Shown: positions 38,596 through 47,668, numbered from the stretch's first letter. The stretch is 64,000 bases of DNA from Sphingomonas immobilis (GCF_030580995.1 NZ_JAUQSZ010000001.1:186001-250000); one strand, 5' to 3'. Notes: a model not told the origin generated them from the sequence alone. Numbers and translations: made by a program.

Positions 38596-39015
38596 ACCTG
38601 CCCGCGCGCTAGAGTGATAGCTGGCTTGACAGATTGACACCTGAATCGAAAATGTAAGGGGCGATCGTTTCCAAAATTGCACCAATCGGGCGCGGAAAGT
38701 CACACTGAGGTCACACTGATCCGCCGGTTTGGCGCGGACCCCTCGTGTGGGGATCGGTGAGGGCGGGCCGACGATAAGAAAGAGCGTGGCGACTGTCGCA
38801 GATCGGCAGCGTGTAGGACAGCCTAACATGCGCTCGTCGTTCAGTCATCTTGGGGGGATCCCCGGCGCAGGCCGGGGTCCAGTTGCGGATGTCCCGGTAA
38901 AGTGCGCCGCGCTCCAGTCGCCGGGGCCTTCCCGACTGGACCCCGGCCTTCGCCGGGGAACACATGTTTCGAGAAGCTGAGCACCGCAAGCGTCCGGGAT
39001 GACAGCGTGTTCGTG
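38596..39015. other. 420-nt intergenic region with a family B-related repeat
   Basis: No supportable gene. The left 260 nt includes a direct repeat of TCACACTGA (around 38699-38719) and a GGACCCCTCGTGTGGGGATC hairpin. The right part holds the repeat at 38859-38959. The flanking genes are convergent, so no promoter is required here. Confidence 0.6.
38859..38959. repeat. Inverted repeat related to family B
   Basis: The arms TCCCCGGCGCAGGCCGGGGT... and ...CCCCGGCCTTCGCCGGGGA pair over about 24 nt, around a ~53-nt spacer that includes a second GGGGCCTTCCCGACTGGA element. It shares the CCCCGGC-GGCCGGGG core of the copies at 17182 and 24117 but has different flanks. Confidence 0.85.
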
Positions 39016-39657
39016 CTAACCGATCGCCTCGATCACCGCGGCGCGCAGTTCGGGGATGCCCAGGCCGGTTTCCGACGAGGTCGCGAGGATATCGGGGTGG
39101 GCGGCCGGGTGCTTGCGGATTTCGGCGGCGGTCGCCTCCGTCACTTCGGCGAGTTCGGTCGGCTTGATCTTGTCGGCCTTGGTGAGGACGATGCGGTAGC
39201 TCACCGCCGCCTTGTCGAGCATCTCCAGGATCTCGCGATCGACCTCCTTGATGCCGTGGCGCGCGTCGATCAGCACCAGCGCGCGCTTCAGCACGTCGCG
39301 GCCGCGCAGGAAGTCGTTCACCAGGAAACGCCATTTCTTGACGATATCCTTGGGCGCCTTCGCGAAGCCGTAGCCGGGCATGTCGACCAGCCGGAAGGCG
39401 AGCGGGGTGCCCACGTCGAAGAAGTTGAGTTCCTGCGTACGCCCCGGCGTGTTCGACGTGCGGGCGAGCGCGTTGCGGCCGGTCAGCGCATTGAGCAGCG
39501 ACGACTTGCCGACGTTCGAACGCCCCGCGAACGCCACTTCGGGCACCACCGCGTCCGGGATGAAGTCGAGCGAAGGCGCCGATTTGAGGAAGGCGACGGG
39601 GCCCGCGAAGGTCTTTCGCGCGGCCTCGATCGCTTCTGGTTCGAACGGATCGCTCAC
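39016..39657 (-). CDS. engB: Ribosome biogenesis GTPase EngB/YihA
   Basis: A TrmE-Era-EngA-EngB class GTPase needed for large-subunit assembly. It has 213 residues. G1 is GRSNVGKSS at 45-53, G2 is around [15 protein letters not shown]3 is DMPGYGFAK and G4 is TKADK. GTG 39657 overlaps the yidC stop by 4 nt, so it is coupled to the membrane insertase. Confidence 0.96.
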   Translation of the reverse strand: MSDPFEPEAIEAARKTFAGPVAFLKSAPSLDFIPDAVVPEVAFAGRSNVGKSSLLNALTGRNALARTSNTPGRTQELNFFDVGTPLAFRLVDMPGYGFAKAPKDIVKKWRFLVNDFLRGRDVLKRALVLIDARHGIKEVDREILEMLDKAAVSYRIVLTKADKIKPTELAEVTEATAAEIRKHPAAHPDILATSSETGLGIPELRAAVIEAIG

Positions 39658-41411
39658 TTCGCCACCGGCACCTTGAGCTCGGGATGGCGGGCGTAGAGCA
39701 GGCGCTGCTGCAGGATCGTCAGGCAGTTCGACGTGATCCAGTAGACCTGCAGGCCGACCGCGAACGGCGCCATCACGAACATCAGCACCCAGGGCATGAT
39801 CTTGAAGACCTGCGCCTGCGCCTCGTCCATCGGCTGCGGGTTGAGCTTGAACTGGAAGTACATCGAGATGCCGAGGAACACCGGCACCACACCGATCGCC
39901 AGGAAGGCGGGCAACTGGAACGGCAGATAGCCGAACAGGTTGAGCACCGTTGCGGGATCGGGTGCCGACAGATCGTGAATCCACAGCACGAACGGCTGGT
40001 GCCGCATCTCGATCGTCAGCAGCAGCACCTTGTAGAGTGCATAGAGGATCGGGATCTGCAGGAAGGTGGGGAGGCATCCGGCGAGCGGATTGACACCCTC
40101 CGCCTTGTAGAGCGCCATCACCTCCTGCTGCGCGCGCGCCTTGTCGTCCTTGTAGCGTTCCTGCAGCGCCTTCATCTTCGGCTGGATCACGCGCATCTTC
40201 GCCATCGAGGCGAACTGGCGCTGGGCGATCGGGAAGAGCAAAGCGCGGATCGTCAGCGTCAGCGCGATGATCGCGACGCCGAAATTGCCGATCGCGCGGA
40301 ACAGGAAGTCGAGATATTTGAAGATCGGCTTTTCGACGACCTCGAACCAGCCCCAGTCGATCGCCTTGCCGAACAGGTGGACGCCGAGCTTGTCCTCATA
40401 GCCGTCGAGCGTGTTGGTTTCCTTCGCGCCGGCGAAAACCTTCACCGACGAAACCAGCGCCTTGCCGGGCGCGACGACCTTCGGATCCAGCGCGAAATCG
40501 GCCTGGAAGGTATCGCCGACGGCGGCGCGGAAGCCGCCGTGCATCTTCGCGCCCGAATCGGGGATCAGCGCGGCGAGCCAGTATTTGTCGCCGAAGCCGA
40601 ACCAGCCGCCCTTCGAATCGAAGGTGTTGTCGCCGGGCTTGCCGATATTGCCGAAGATCTTTCCGAAGAACGTCGCCTCATGCCCCTGCAGGTTGCCGTA
40701 GGTGATGTCGTAGGTCGCGCCGTTGGTGAACACGCCGATCGGGCCGACGTGATCGGTCCAGGTATCGGGATCGGGCGAGACGCCGGTGCGCGAGATGAGC
40801 GCATAGGGGCGCAGCGTGACGGGGGCTGCGGTCGGGTTGGTCACGGTCTGGCGGACGGTGAACATATAGCGTTCGTCGATCGCGATGCGGATCGCGAAGC
40901 GCATGCCCTGCGGATTGGTCCAGGCGAGCGTGACGGGCTGCGCCGGGGTGAGGACCGGCGCGCTGGCTGCAAACACCGTGTCGGCGTTCGGCGTCGTCAC
41001 GCCGTCGCCCGACCAGCCGAAGCCGGCGAAATAGGCATGTTGTGCGCCGGAAGGCGAAAACAGCCGGATCGACTTGGAATCCTTGGCGATCGTTTCCTTG
41101 TACTTGCTCAGCACGAGATCGTCGATGCGCGCGCCCTTGAGGTTGATCGAGCCGGCGAGGCGCGGCGTCTGGATACGGACGCGCGGGCTCTCGGCGATCA
41201 CCTTCTCGCGGTCGCGAATCTGGCCGGGCCTGTTGGCGGCAGGACCGGCCGGGCCGGCGGTGGTATCGACGGGCTTGCTCTTGCCGTCCACGATCTTGGT
41301 CGCGGGCGGGTTCGCGGTGGGGAAGAACTTGGCACCGATGATCTGCCAGCCGAACAGGATCAGCGCCGCGAACACCGCGAACAGGAGGAAATTCTTGCCT
41401 TCGTCTTTCAC
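39654..41411 (-). CDS. yidC: Membrane protein insertase YidC
   Basis: It inserts and folds inner-membrane proteins with or without Sec. It has 585 residues, in the proteobacterial long form: an N-terminal membrane anchor ([21 protein letters not shown]), a large periplasmic beta domain, and the C-terminal five-helix core ([47 protein letters not shown]), which contains the conserved groove Arg. It is downstream of yidD and upstream of engB on one message. Confidence 0.97.
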   Translation of the reverse strand: MKDEGKNFLLFAVFAALILFGWQIIGAKFFPTANPPATKIVDGKSKPVDTTAGPAGPAANRPGQIRDREKVIAESPRVRIQTPRLAGSINLKGARIDDLVLSKYKETIAKDSKSIRLFSPSGAQHAYFAGFGWSGDGVTTPNADTVFAASAPVLTPAQPVTLAWTNPQGMRFAIRIAIDERYMFTVRQTVTNPTAAPVTLRPYALISRTGVSPDPDTWTDHVGPIGVFTNGATYDITYGNLQGHEATFFGKIFGNIGKPGDNTFDSKGGWFGFGDKYWLAALIPDSGAKMHGGFRAAVGDTFQADFALDPKVVAPGKALVSSVKVFAGAKETNTLDGYEDKLGVHLFGKAIDWGWFEVVEKPIFKYLDFLFRAIGNFGVAIIALTLTIRALLFPIAQRQFASMAKMRVIQPKMKALQERYKDDKARAQQEVMALYKAEGVNPLAGCLPTFLQIPILYALYKVLLLTIEMRHQPFVLWIHDLSAPDPATVLNLFGYLPFQLPAFLAIGVVPVFLGISMYFQFKLNPQPMDEAQAQVFKIMPWVLMFVMAPFAVGLQVYWITSNCLTILQQRLLYARHPELKVPVAK

Positions 41412-41442
41412 CAGGAAATCCCGTTCGTGAGTCTGTGGGTGC

Positions 41443-41655
41443 TTACGGCACCGGGTCGGGGCCGAAACCGCCCCAGGGATGACAGCGCCCGATCCGCTTT
41501 GCCGCGAGCCAGCCGCCCTTCAGCGCGCCATAGCGGCGAAGCGCCGTGATTGCATAGGCGGAACACGAGGGCTGGAAGCGGCACGAGGGCGGCAGGACGG
41601 CGGAAGGGCCGATCTGCCACGCGCGGACGAGCGCGATGAGGAGGCGGGTCAGCAT
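41443..41655 (-). CDS. yidD: Membrane protein insertion efficiency factor YidD
   Basis: A 70-residue protein with the YidD signature CRFQPSCSAYAITALRRYGALKGGWLAAKRIGRCHPWGGFGPDPVP, including three conserved Cys, after an amphipathic N-terminal helix (LTRLLIALVRAWQIG). It assists YidC-dependent insertion and lies 31 nt upstream of yidC. Confidence 0.95.
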   Translation of the reverse strand: MLTRLLIALVRAWQIGPSAVLPPSCRFQPSCSAYAITALRRYGALKGGWLAAKRIGRCHPWGGFGPDPVP

Positions 41656-41674
41656 CGGGTCATGCCCCCAACTT

Positions 41675-41750
41675 CCGTTCGTCCTGAGCGAAGTCGAAGG
41701 ACATGTGGCAACGCCGGGGCATGTGCTTCGACTTCGCTCAGCACGAACGG
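41675..41750. repeat. Family A inverted repeat between rnpA and yidD
   Basis: The arms CCGTTCGTCCTGAGCGAAG... and ...CTTCGCTCAGCACGAACGG pair over 25 nt with one mismatch. Unlike the other copies, it sits inside an operon between two co-directional core genes (rnpA upstream, yidD downstream), so it should lie within the transcript. Confidence 0.9.
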
Positions 41751-41764
41751 GCTGCGCGATTCGC

Positions 41765-42091
41765 TCACCGCGCGACCTTCGCCAGCGCCTTGCCGAGATC
41801 GGCCTGCAATTGCGCGAAATCGCGGGTCAGGCCGTCGCCGCGCCCGATCAGGACGTGATCGGCACCGCGCACGCCGCTTTCGGGCAGCGCGGCGCGGGCG
41901 AGCGCGCGCAGGCGGCGCTTCAGCCGGTTGCGGATCACCGCGTTGCCGATCTTCTTGGTGACGGTATAGCCGATCCGCATCATGGGATCGCCATCGTCGC
42001 GGGGGCGCATCAGCAGGACGAAGCCCGGCATCGGCGCGCGCCGCCCGCTGTTCGCCGCGAGGAAATCCGCGCGGCGAGTCAGAGTCGCAAT
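41765..42091 (-). CDS. rnpA: Ribonuclease P protein component, non-standard start
   Basis: The protein subunit of RNase P, which matures tRNA 5' ends. The conserved sequence includes LTRRADFLAANSG, RIGYTVTKKIGNAVIRNRLKRRLRALAR and DHVLIGRGDGLTRDFAQL. In frame there is no ATG, GTG or TTG close enough upstream of the conserved LTRR segment. The best candidates are ATT at 42091, whose A is the last base of the rpmH TAA, or CTG at 42082. I annotate from ATT (108 residues). The first in-frame ATG further in would delete the conserved N-terminus. A sequencing error or rare initiation are both possible. Confidence 0.9.
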   Translation of the reverse strand: MATLTRRADFLAANSGRRAPMPGFVLLMRPRDDGDPMMRIGYTVTKKIGNAVIRNRLKRRLRALARAALPESGVRGADHVLIGRGDGLTRDFAQLQADLGKALAKVAR

Positions 42092-42225
42092 TACGCCGAC
42101 AGCTTCTTGCGACCGCGCGCACGGCGGGCGCGAATCACGTTGCGGCCGCCCGGCGTCTCCATCCGCGCACGGAACCCGTGCCGGCGTGCCCGCACCAGAT
42201 TGCTCGGCTGAAAGGTCCGCTTCAT
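42091..42225 (-). CDS. rpmH: 50S ribosomal protein L34
   Basis: A 44-residue basic protein: it opens [20 protein letters not shown], continues with a [18 protein letters not shown] segment and ends KKLSA. This is the complete L34. It is too short for many gene finders. It is the first gene of the rpmH-rnpA-yidD-yidC-engB block, and its stop codon TAA abuts or overlaps the start of rnpA. Confidence 0.97.
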   Translation of the reverse strand: MKRTFQPSNLVRARRHGFRARMETPGGRNVIRARRARGRKKLSA

Positions 42226-42470
42226 GAGTCATTCCCTGATCGTCGAATAGAAAAGGGCCACCACAGGGGCGGCCTTGCAGCGGGTGCGCATAGGCGGGAG
42301 TGGCGTGGAAGTCAATTCGAAGATTGGCGCGGGGCGGCATCGCGGAGGGAGATAGGAAGGTGTCTTGGGTGTGCAAGACACAAAGTTCCTCTCCCTTCCA
42401 GGGAGGGGAGAAGAGGCTTCCCCAACCCATAACCGTTCGCTAAGCGTTCTCCCAACCGGGGGGGTATCGA
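42226..42470. other. Divergent intergenic region between rpmH and comM
   Basis: A 245-nt region that must hold the promoters of rpmH (minus) and comM (plus). It contains a family C-like hairpin CTCTCCCTTCCAGGGAGGGG near 42391-42412. The comM ribosome-binding site is probably the G-run (about 42459-42465), six nt before its ATG. Confidence 0.6.
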
Positions 42471-43979
42471 ATGGTCGCGAGCGTATCGACGGTGGCGTAT
42501 CTCGGGCTCGAGGCGCGCGCGGTCGAGGTGCAGGTGCAGCTCATTCCCGGCCTTCCCAATTTCAACGTGGTGGGCCTCGCCGACAAGGCGGTGGGGGAAA
42601 GCCGCGAGCGCGTGCGCGGGGCGATCGCGTCGATGGGGCTGGCGCTGCCGCCCAAGCGCATCGTCGTCAATATGTCGCCCGCCGATCTGCCCAAGGAGGG
42701 GTCGCATTTCGACCTGCCGATCGCGCTCGGCCTGCTGGCGGCGATGGGGGTGGTCGATGCCGAGCAGCTCGCCGATTATGTCGTGGTGGGGGAGCTCGGG
42801 CTCGACGCGCGGATCGCGCCGTCGCCGGGGGTGCTGCTGGCGGCGCTGCATGCGTCGGAGCTGGGCAAGGGGCTGATCTGCCCGGCGGCGCAAGGGGCGG
42901 AAGCTGCGTGGGCAGGATCGATCGGCGTGCTGGCCGCGCCGGATATCCTCAGCCTCGTCAATCACTTCAAGGGGCACGGCCTGATCGGCGCGCCCGCGCC
43001 CGGCGAGGCGGAGGACGGCGCGCACGGCCCCGATCTGCGGCAGGTGAAGGGGCAGGAGACCGCCAAGCGCGCGCTGGAGATCGCCGCCGCCGGTGGCCAC
43101 AATCTCATGATGGTCGGGCCGCCGGGCGCGGGCAAGTCGCTGATGGCGGCGTGTTTGCCCGGCATATTGCCGCCGCTCGACGCCGCCGAGGCGCTGGAGG
43201 TGTCGATGGTGGCGAGTGTGGCGGGCACGCTGAACGGCGGCCGGCTGACGCGCACGCGGCCGTTCCGCGCGCCGCACCATTCGGCCTCGATGGCGGCGCT
43301 GACCGGCGGCGGGCTGAAGGTGAAGCCGGGCGAGGTGAGCCTCGCGCATCTCGGCGTGCTGTTCCTCGACGAGCTGCCCGAATTCCAGCGCGCGGTGCTC
43401 GATTCGCTGCGCCAGCCGCTGGAGACGGGCACGGTCAGCGTCGCGCGGGCCAACGCGCACGTCACCTTTCCGGCGCGGGTGCAGCTCGTCGCGGCGATGA
43501 ACCCGTGCCGCTGCGGGCATCTCGGCGACGCGGCGCTGGCGTGTTCGCGCGCGCCCAAATGCGCGGCGGATTATCAGGCGAAGGTCTCCGGGCCATTGCT
43601 CGACCGCATCGACCTGCACGTCGAGGTGCAGGCCTTGTCCGCCGCCGATCTCGTCCTGCCGCCGGCGGCCGAGGGATCGGCGGAGGTGCGGGCGCGCGTC
43701 GCGGCGGCGCGGGGCGTGCAGGCTGCGCGGTACGAGGATCACCCGGTGCGCACCAACGCCGAGGCCGATGGCGGCCTGCTCGACGCGGTGGCGACGCCGG
43801 ATGAGGCGGGGCGGGCGCTGCTGGCGCAGGCATCGGAGGCGATGCGGCTGTCGGCGCGCGGCTATACCCGTATCCTGCGCGTCGCGCGGACGATCGCCGA
43901 TCTGGCCGGGAGCGAGGGCGTGGGGCGCATTCACGTCGCCGAAGCGCTCAGCTATCGCCGCCAGCCGCCGCGCAATTGA
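42471..43979 (+). CDS. comM: YifB/ComM family Mg-chelatase-like AAA+ ATPase
   Basis: A ComM-type hexameric helicase that promotes branch migration during natural transformation; YifB is its non-competent homologue. It has 502 residues: the N-terminal Lon-like ChlI domain (IPGLPNFNVVGLADKAVGESRERVRGAI), Walker A MVGPPGAGKSLMA near 216-224, Walker B LGVLFLDELPEF, and a Cys pair segment CRCGHLGDAALACSRAPKC. The C-terminal Mg_chelatase_C domain ends in SYRRQPPRN. It is divergent from rpmH. Confidence 0.93.
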   Translation: MVASVSTVAYLGLEARAVEVQVQLIPGLPNFNVVGLADKAVGESRERVRGAIASMGLALPPKRIVVNMSPADLPKEGSHFDLPIALGLLAAMGVVDAEQLADYVVVGELGLDARIAPSPGVLLAALHASELGKGLICPAAQGAEAAWAGSIGVLAAPDILSLVNHFKGHGLIGAPAPGEAEDGAHGPDLRQVKGQETAKRALEIAAAGGHNLMMVGPPGAGKSLMAACLPGILPPLDAAEALEVSMVASVAGTLNGGRLTRTRPFRAPHHSASMAALTGGGLKVKPGEVSLAHLGVLFLDELPEFQRAVLDSLRQPLETGTVSVARANAHVTFPARVQLVAAMNPCRCGHLGDAALACSRAPKCAADYQAKVSGPLLDRIDLHVEVQALSAADLVLPPAAEGSAEVRARVAAARGVQAARYEDHPVRTNAEADGGLLDAVATPDEAGRALLAQASEAMRLSARGYTRILRVARTIADLAGSEGVGRIHVAEALSYRRQPPRN

Positions 43980-44062
43980 TCGCTTGCCGCTGGGGCCCAA
44001 TTCGCGGACTATCGCGCCAAAATATACGAGTCGCACGGCCTGATTTTTGGGGGAGACGTCCG

Positions 44063-44503
44063 ATGGAATATATGTTGATGCCGTTGAAGCGTTACGCCGA
44101 TTTCGAGGGGCGCTCGCGGCGGACCGAATACTGGATGTTCGTTTTGGGCATCTTCATCGTATCGATCGTGATCGGTGTGATCGCGGGGATTCTCGGTGCG
44201 ATCCTGGGCGGCGGCGAAGGCGGCGGCGGCGCGATGGTGGTCGTCTTCGGGCTCTTCGGCATTTTCGCCCTCGGCCTGATCGTGCCCTCGATCGCCGTGC
44301 AGGTGCGCCGTTTCCACGATCAGGACAAATCGGGCTGGTTCGTCCTGCTCGGCCTGATCCCGTATGTCGGCGGCCTCGTCGTGCTGGTGTTCATGTGCCT
44401 GCCGGGCACGGTCGGCCCGAACAAGTTCGGCCCCGATCCCAAGGGTGACGGCAGCGACGTGATCGGCGGCGGTGTGATGGCGGCGCGGCCCGACCTGCGC
44501 TGA
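44063..44503 (+). CDS. DUF805 membrane protein
   Basis: A 146-residue protein with the DUF805 N-terminus (PLKRYADFEGRSRRTEYWMFVL), three hydrophobic segments, and the family motif VPSIAVQVRRFHDQDKSGWFVLLGLIPYVGGLVVLVFMCLPGTVGPNKFGPDP. The function is unknown. ATG 44063 follows GGGGGAG. Confidence 0.9.
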   Translation: MEYMLMPLKRYADFEGRSRRTEYWMFVLGIFIVSIVIGVIAGILGAILGGGEGGGGAMVVVFGLFGIFALGLIVPSIAVQVRRFHDQDKSGWFVLLGLIPYVGGLVVLVFMCLPGTVGPNKFGPDPKGDGSDVIGGGVMAARPDLR

Positions 44504-44510
44504 GCCAGGC

Positions 44511-44972
44511 CTAGAGCGGCGCGATCGAGAGGATTTCGATCGCGTCGGCCTTGCCGCCGAAATCGGTGAAATCCCCGGCTTCCGCACCGATCATGGCGCG
44601 GGCGAGCGGGGCGGAGAAGGCGATCCGGCCGGCGGCGGGATCGCCTTCGTCGTGTCCGACGATCTCGATAGTGCGTTCCGCGCCGTTGAGCGTGAACGCC
44701 ACGCGCGTGCCGATGGCGACGCTCTCGCCGGTGGCGGGGGCGGCGACCTCGGCCGTCGTCTCGCGCGTTTGCCAGTAACGCAGATCGCGCTCGGCGAGCT
44801 TGCGCGCCTCCTCGTCCTCCGCGCTTTCCGCCAGCGCCGCGAAATGTGCGACCTGGGCGGAGATCAACGCCAGCCCGCGCGGGGTGACAAGGTTCGGCCC
44901 CGGCGGGATCGGCAGCTCGAAACGCGGTTCCTTGTGTTCCTCGTCGCTCTCGCGGCGGAAGGCGACGCTCAT
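44511..44972 (-). CDS. GreA/GreB-family transcription elongation factor-like protein
   Basis: A 153-residue protein. An N-terminal coiled-coil region (LALISAQVAHFAALAESAEDEEARKLAERDLRYWQTRETTAEV) is followed by a GreA/GreB C-terminal FKBP-like domain (IGTRVAFTLNGAERTIEIVGHDEGDPAAGRIAFSAPLARAMIGAEAGD). The coiled coil is shorter than in GreA and lacks an obvious acidic tip, so it may be a Gre-like RNA polymerase secondary-channel regulator rather than a cleavage factor. Confidence 0.82.
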   Translation of the reverse strand: MSVAFRRESDEEHKEPRFELPIPPGPNLVTPRGLALISAQVAHFAALAESAEDEEARKLAERDLRYWQTRETTAEVAAPATGESVAIGTRVAFTLNGAERTIEIVGHDEGDPAAGRIAFSAPLARAMIGAEAGDFTDFGGKADAIEILSIAPL

Positions 44973-45057
44973 CGGTATATCCTTCGGTTGCCGTCACCAA
45001 CGGTGCGGCCAAGAGAATGTTGCGGCAGCGGCCGGCTTGGGCTAGCGGGGATGTCGT

Positions 45058-45142
45058 GCGGGCGTGGTGGAACTGGTAGACGCGCCGGACTCAAAATCCG
45101 GTTCCGCAAGGAGTGTCGGTTCGATTCCGACCGCCCGCACCA
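45058..45142 (+). tRNA. tRNA-Leu (CAA)
   Basis: An 85-nt cloverleaf with acceptor stem GCGGGCG / CGCCCGC, discriminator A and encoded CCA at 45140-45142. The anticodon stem is CCGGA / TCCGG with loop CTCAAAA, giving anticodon CAA at 45092-45094 (reads UUG). A long variable arm, as in class II tRNAs, and a T-loop GGTTCGATTCC are present. It is convergent with the aminopeptidase gene, whose stop is 5 nt away. Confidence 0.97.
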
Positions 45143-45146
45143 TCTT

Positions 45147-47024
45147 TCAATCCTTCTTGCCAGCGACGCTCTTGTCGAGGTTTGCCGCCACCATCGGGTG
45201 ATAGGTTTCGCGCGCGGTGGCGTAGATGCGGCGGGCGATCGGCGGGCCCCAATCGCCTTCGGCCATCAGCAGGCGGTAGAGCGGATAGACGAACAGCCCG
45301 CGCCCGATGCGGTGGAGATAGCGGTCCATCGCCGGCACGGCGGGATCGTAGCGGTTGACGATCGCGAGGCGGAACCACGCCGCACCGATATAGGCGCTCG
45401 GGCTGTCTGAGAGGGTAAAGGCCTTGTCGAGCTCCGCCAGCCGCTCGGGCGTCTGCTTGCGCGGCAGGCCGTTGAGGAAGCGCAGCCATTCCTGCGTGGA
45501 CCAGCCCTTCGTATCGACCGCCGTCGCAGCGCCGCCCGCGGTGAACGCCGCGAGCTTCGCGTCGACAGCGGCGAGCGTCGTCGAGCGGACGTGGACGGCA
45601 TTGTCGGGCAGGCCGGTGCCGTAGACCCAGCGATCGAGCTGGAGATCCGTCTCCAGCGCGGCATCGCCCCGGATCAGGTTCGCGCGGATATCGGCGAGGA
45701 AGCCCGCGCTGGTCTGCGGCTGGAAGGCGTGGCGATCGAAATAGCCGCGCAGATAGGCGTCCCATTTCGCGCGGCCGACGCGGTATTCGATCGTGCGCAG
45801 GAAGGTCGCGCCCTTGTTGTAATCGAGCTCGCCGTGCTTGTCGCCGCCGCCGGGTTCGCCGTGCAGCCGCGTGTCGGGGCCGTCGCCGCCCGCCGCCTTG
45901 AGATCGCGCTGGAGATCGTCCCAGCTCAGATCGGCGAGCGTCGCGGCGCGTTCCTTGCCATAGACCGCCTCGTCGATGCGGTTCTCGAAATAGGTCGTGA
46001 AGCCCTCGTTGAGCCACGAATCCGACCAGGTGGCGTTGGTGACGAGATTGCCCGACCAGCTATGCGCCAGCTCGTGCGCGATGACGTCGACGTTGGACTT
46101 GTCGCCGGTCAGGATCGTCGGCGTGGCGAAGGTGAGGGTGGGGTTCTCCATGCCGCCGAACGGGAAGCTCGGCGGGAGGACCAGGATGTCGTAGCGGCCC
46201 CAGCGGTACGGGCCGTAGAGGTCGCCCGCCGCCTTCACCATCTTCTCGGTATCGTCGAGCTCGGCCGCCGCCTTCGCGAGCGTCGCGGGTTCGGCATAGA
46301 CGCCGGTGGTGGGGCTGAGCGGCTTGAAGGCGATGTCGCCGATGGCGAGCGCGATCAGATAGGGCGGCACGGCATGCGGCATGGCGAAGGCAAAGCGGCG
46401 CGCGCCTTTCGCGACAGGCGCGCCTTTCGGGGTGAGGCGTTCGGCGCTCATCACCGCCGTCATGGTCGCGGGCACGGTGATCTTCGCCGACCAGCTCTGG
46501 CGGATGCCGGGGCTGTCCTGCGTGGGGATCCAGCTACGGTTGAGGTTGGGCTCGCCCTGGCTGAATAGGAAGGGCTGTTTCTTGCCAGCGGTGAGCGAGG
46601 GCGGCAGCCATTGCAGCGCGGAGGCGTTCGGGGCGGAGGTGTAGGTGACGACGACCTTGCGCGCGGTGCCGATCTGCACCGTCAGCGGCGCGCCGAGATC
46701 GGGCCTGGCAGCGCCGACCGACCATTTCAGCGCGCGGCCGGCGGCGTCGGTGATCTTCGCGATCTCCAGCCCGTCGTCGTCGAGCACGATCTCCCCCACG
46801 CCCGGCTTCGCGAGGATATCGAGCGTCGCGGTGCCGCTGAGGCGTTGTTTCGCGAAATCGGCGGTGAGATCGAGCGCGACGTGCGTGACGCGCGCCTTCT
46901 CGGGCTCGGCGAAGGACCAGACGTCCTTCGCTTCGGGCGTGGTCAGGATCGGGGCGGGCGGTGCTTTGGTCTGCGCGGCGAGCGGCGTGACGGCGAGGGC
47001 GGCGAGTGGGAGGAGATAACGCAT
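45147..47024 (-). CDS. M1-family zinc aminopeptidase, LTA4-hydrolase-like
   Basis: An exported aminopeptidase of 625 residues with a signal peptide (MRYLLPLAALAVTPLAAQ). The exopeptidase motif GGMEN is near residue 285 and the zinc motif HELAHSW-x(17)-NEGF near 313. The C-terminal helical domain (GLFVYPLYRLLMAEGDWGPPIARRIYATARETYHPMV) matches the leukotriene-A4-hydrolase C domain. I chose ATG 47024, which gives the signal peptide. It probably trims peptides in the periplasm. Confidence 0.92.
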   Translation of the reverse strand: MRYLLPLAALAVTPLAAQTKAPPAPILTTPEAKDVWSFAEPEKARVTHVALDLTADFAKQRLSGTATLDILAKPGVGEIVLDDDGLEIAKITDAAGRALKWSVGAARPDLGAPLTVQIGTARKVVVTYTSAPNASALQWLPPSLTAGKKQPFLFSQGEPNLNRSWIPTQDSPGIRQSWSAKITVPATMTAVMSAERLTPKGAPVAKGARRFAFAMPHAVPPYLIALAIGDIAFKPLSPTTGVYAEPATLAKAAAELDDTEKMVKAAGDLYGPYRWGRYDILVLPPSFPFGGMENPTLTFATPTILTGDKSNVDVIAHELAHSWSGNLVTNATWSDSWLNEGFTTYFENRIDEAVYGKERAATLADLSWDDLQRDLKAAGGDGPDTRLHGEPGGGDKHGELDYNKGATFLRTIEYRVGRAKWDAYLRGYFDRHAFQPQTSAGFLADIRANLIRGDAALETDLQLDRWVYGTGLPDNAVHVRSTTLAAVDAKLAAFTAGGAATAVDTKGWSTQEWLRFLNGLPRKQTPERLAELDKAFTLSDSPSAYIGAAWFRLAIVNRYDPAVPAMDRYLHRIGRGLFVYPLYRLLMAEGDWGPPIARRIYATARETYHPMVAANLDKSVAGKKD

Positions 47025-47065
47025 CGCGCCTGTTACGCGATTTCGGTCCGCTCGCAAAAGGTCAT

Positions 47066-47096
47066 GCGCCGGGCCCGCGCAGCGCGAGCCCGGCGC
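47066..47096 (-). terminator. Hairpin between the papain-like and aminopeptidase genes
   Basis: A perfect 9-bp stem GCGCCGGGC / GCCCGGCGC around a 13-nt loop, followed on the minus strand by ATGACC then TTTT. It begins 7 nt after the papain-like stop codon and lies upstream of the aminopeptidase start. A weak intrinsic terminator is likely. Confidence 0.55.
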
Positions 47097-47102
47097 GCCG
47101 CC

Positions 47103-47618
47103 TCAATATTGCAGGAAGGTCGTGTTGTGTTCCGACCGGTTGGTATCTTCCATCATGATGCCGAGGTGACGGATCGGCCGCCAGCCGCGGTGGCCCATGT
47201 TTACGGGATCGGGATCGTAGGCATAGATTTCGTATTCGTCGCTGGTGGGCACCTCCCGGATACCGCCGATGACAAAGACATGGCCGTTGCTCACCCGTTC
47301 GCCGCGCCAGTTCGTGCCGACGCCCGTCACGTAGAGCGGCCCGCGTTGCAGCCATTCGCCGATCTTGGCGGGGCTCGGCGAGAGGATGACGTTGTCGGTC
47401 AGGCCGACCTTGCCGCATTCTTCGCGGACCAGCGCCCAGGGCAATTCCATCTGGCTCTTGTACCGGCTGCTGATGGTTGGAACGTCGGCCGGATTCGTCG
47501 GATTGCCGCCGCGCTTCTTGTTCCATTCGTACATCATCAGCAGGCTGGCGTACCAGCAACCGTCCTTGTAGGTCTGCGGGATCAGCGGGATCCCCGCTAC
47601 CATGACATTCAACCCCAT
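47103..47618 (-). CDS. Leaderless papain-like cysteine protease
   Basis: A 171-residue protein with a papain-like (C70/C39-like) catalytic arrangement: Gln15 and Cys21 in QTYKDGCWYASLLMMYEW, His113 in SNGHVFVIGG and Asp135 in YAYDPDP. No signal peptide or propeptide is present, so it is either cytoplasmic or exported by a dedicated secretion system. ATG 47618 follows GGGGGAG. A stable hairpin with a T-rich tail lies 22 nt upstream of the start. I see no immunity-like partner next to it. Confidence 0.8.
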   Translation of the reverse strand: MGLNVMVAGIPLIPQTYKDGCWYASLLMMYEWNKKRGGNPTNPADVPTISSRYKSQMELPWALVREECGKVGLTDNVILSPSPAKIGEWLQRGPLYVTGVGTNWRGERVSNGHVFVIGGIREVPTSDEYEIYAYDPDPVNMGHRGWRPIRHLGIMMEDTNRSEHNTTFLQY

Positions 47619-47639
47619 TTGTCGCTCCCCCCTGGGCCG

Positions 47640-47668
47640 AAAACAGAACAGCAGCCGAATGGCTGCTG
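47640..47668 (-). terminator. Attenuator-like hairpin in the leader of the papain-like gene
   Basis: On the minus strand an 8-bp perfect stem CAGCAGCC / GGCTGCTG with an ATTC loop is followed by TTCTGTTTT. It lies between the ABC-F stop (47779) and the protease ATG (47618), ending only ~22 nt before that ATG. It could terminate ABC-F readthrough, or act as an attenuator if the protease promoter lies upstream of it. Confidence 0.6.

Noticed and set aside
41443..42470. A chromosomal origin near rpmH
   Set aside because: No dnaA gene, DnaA-box cluster or AT-rich unwinding region is seen; the rpmH block in alphaproteobacteria is often away from the origin.
45058..45142. tRNA-Leu as an integration site for a genomic island
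   Set aside because: No duplicated 3' tRNA end or integrase is found nearby; the flanking genes are ordinary.
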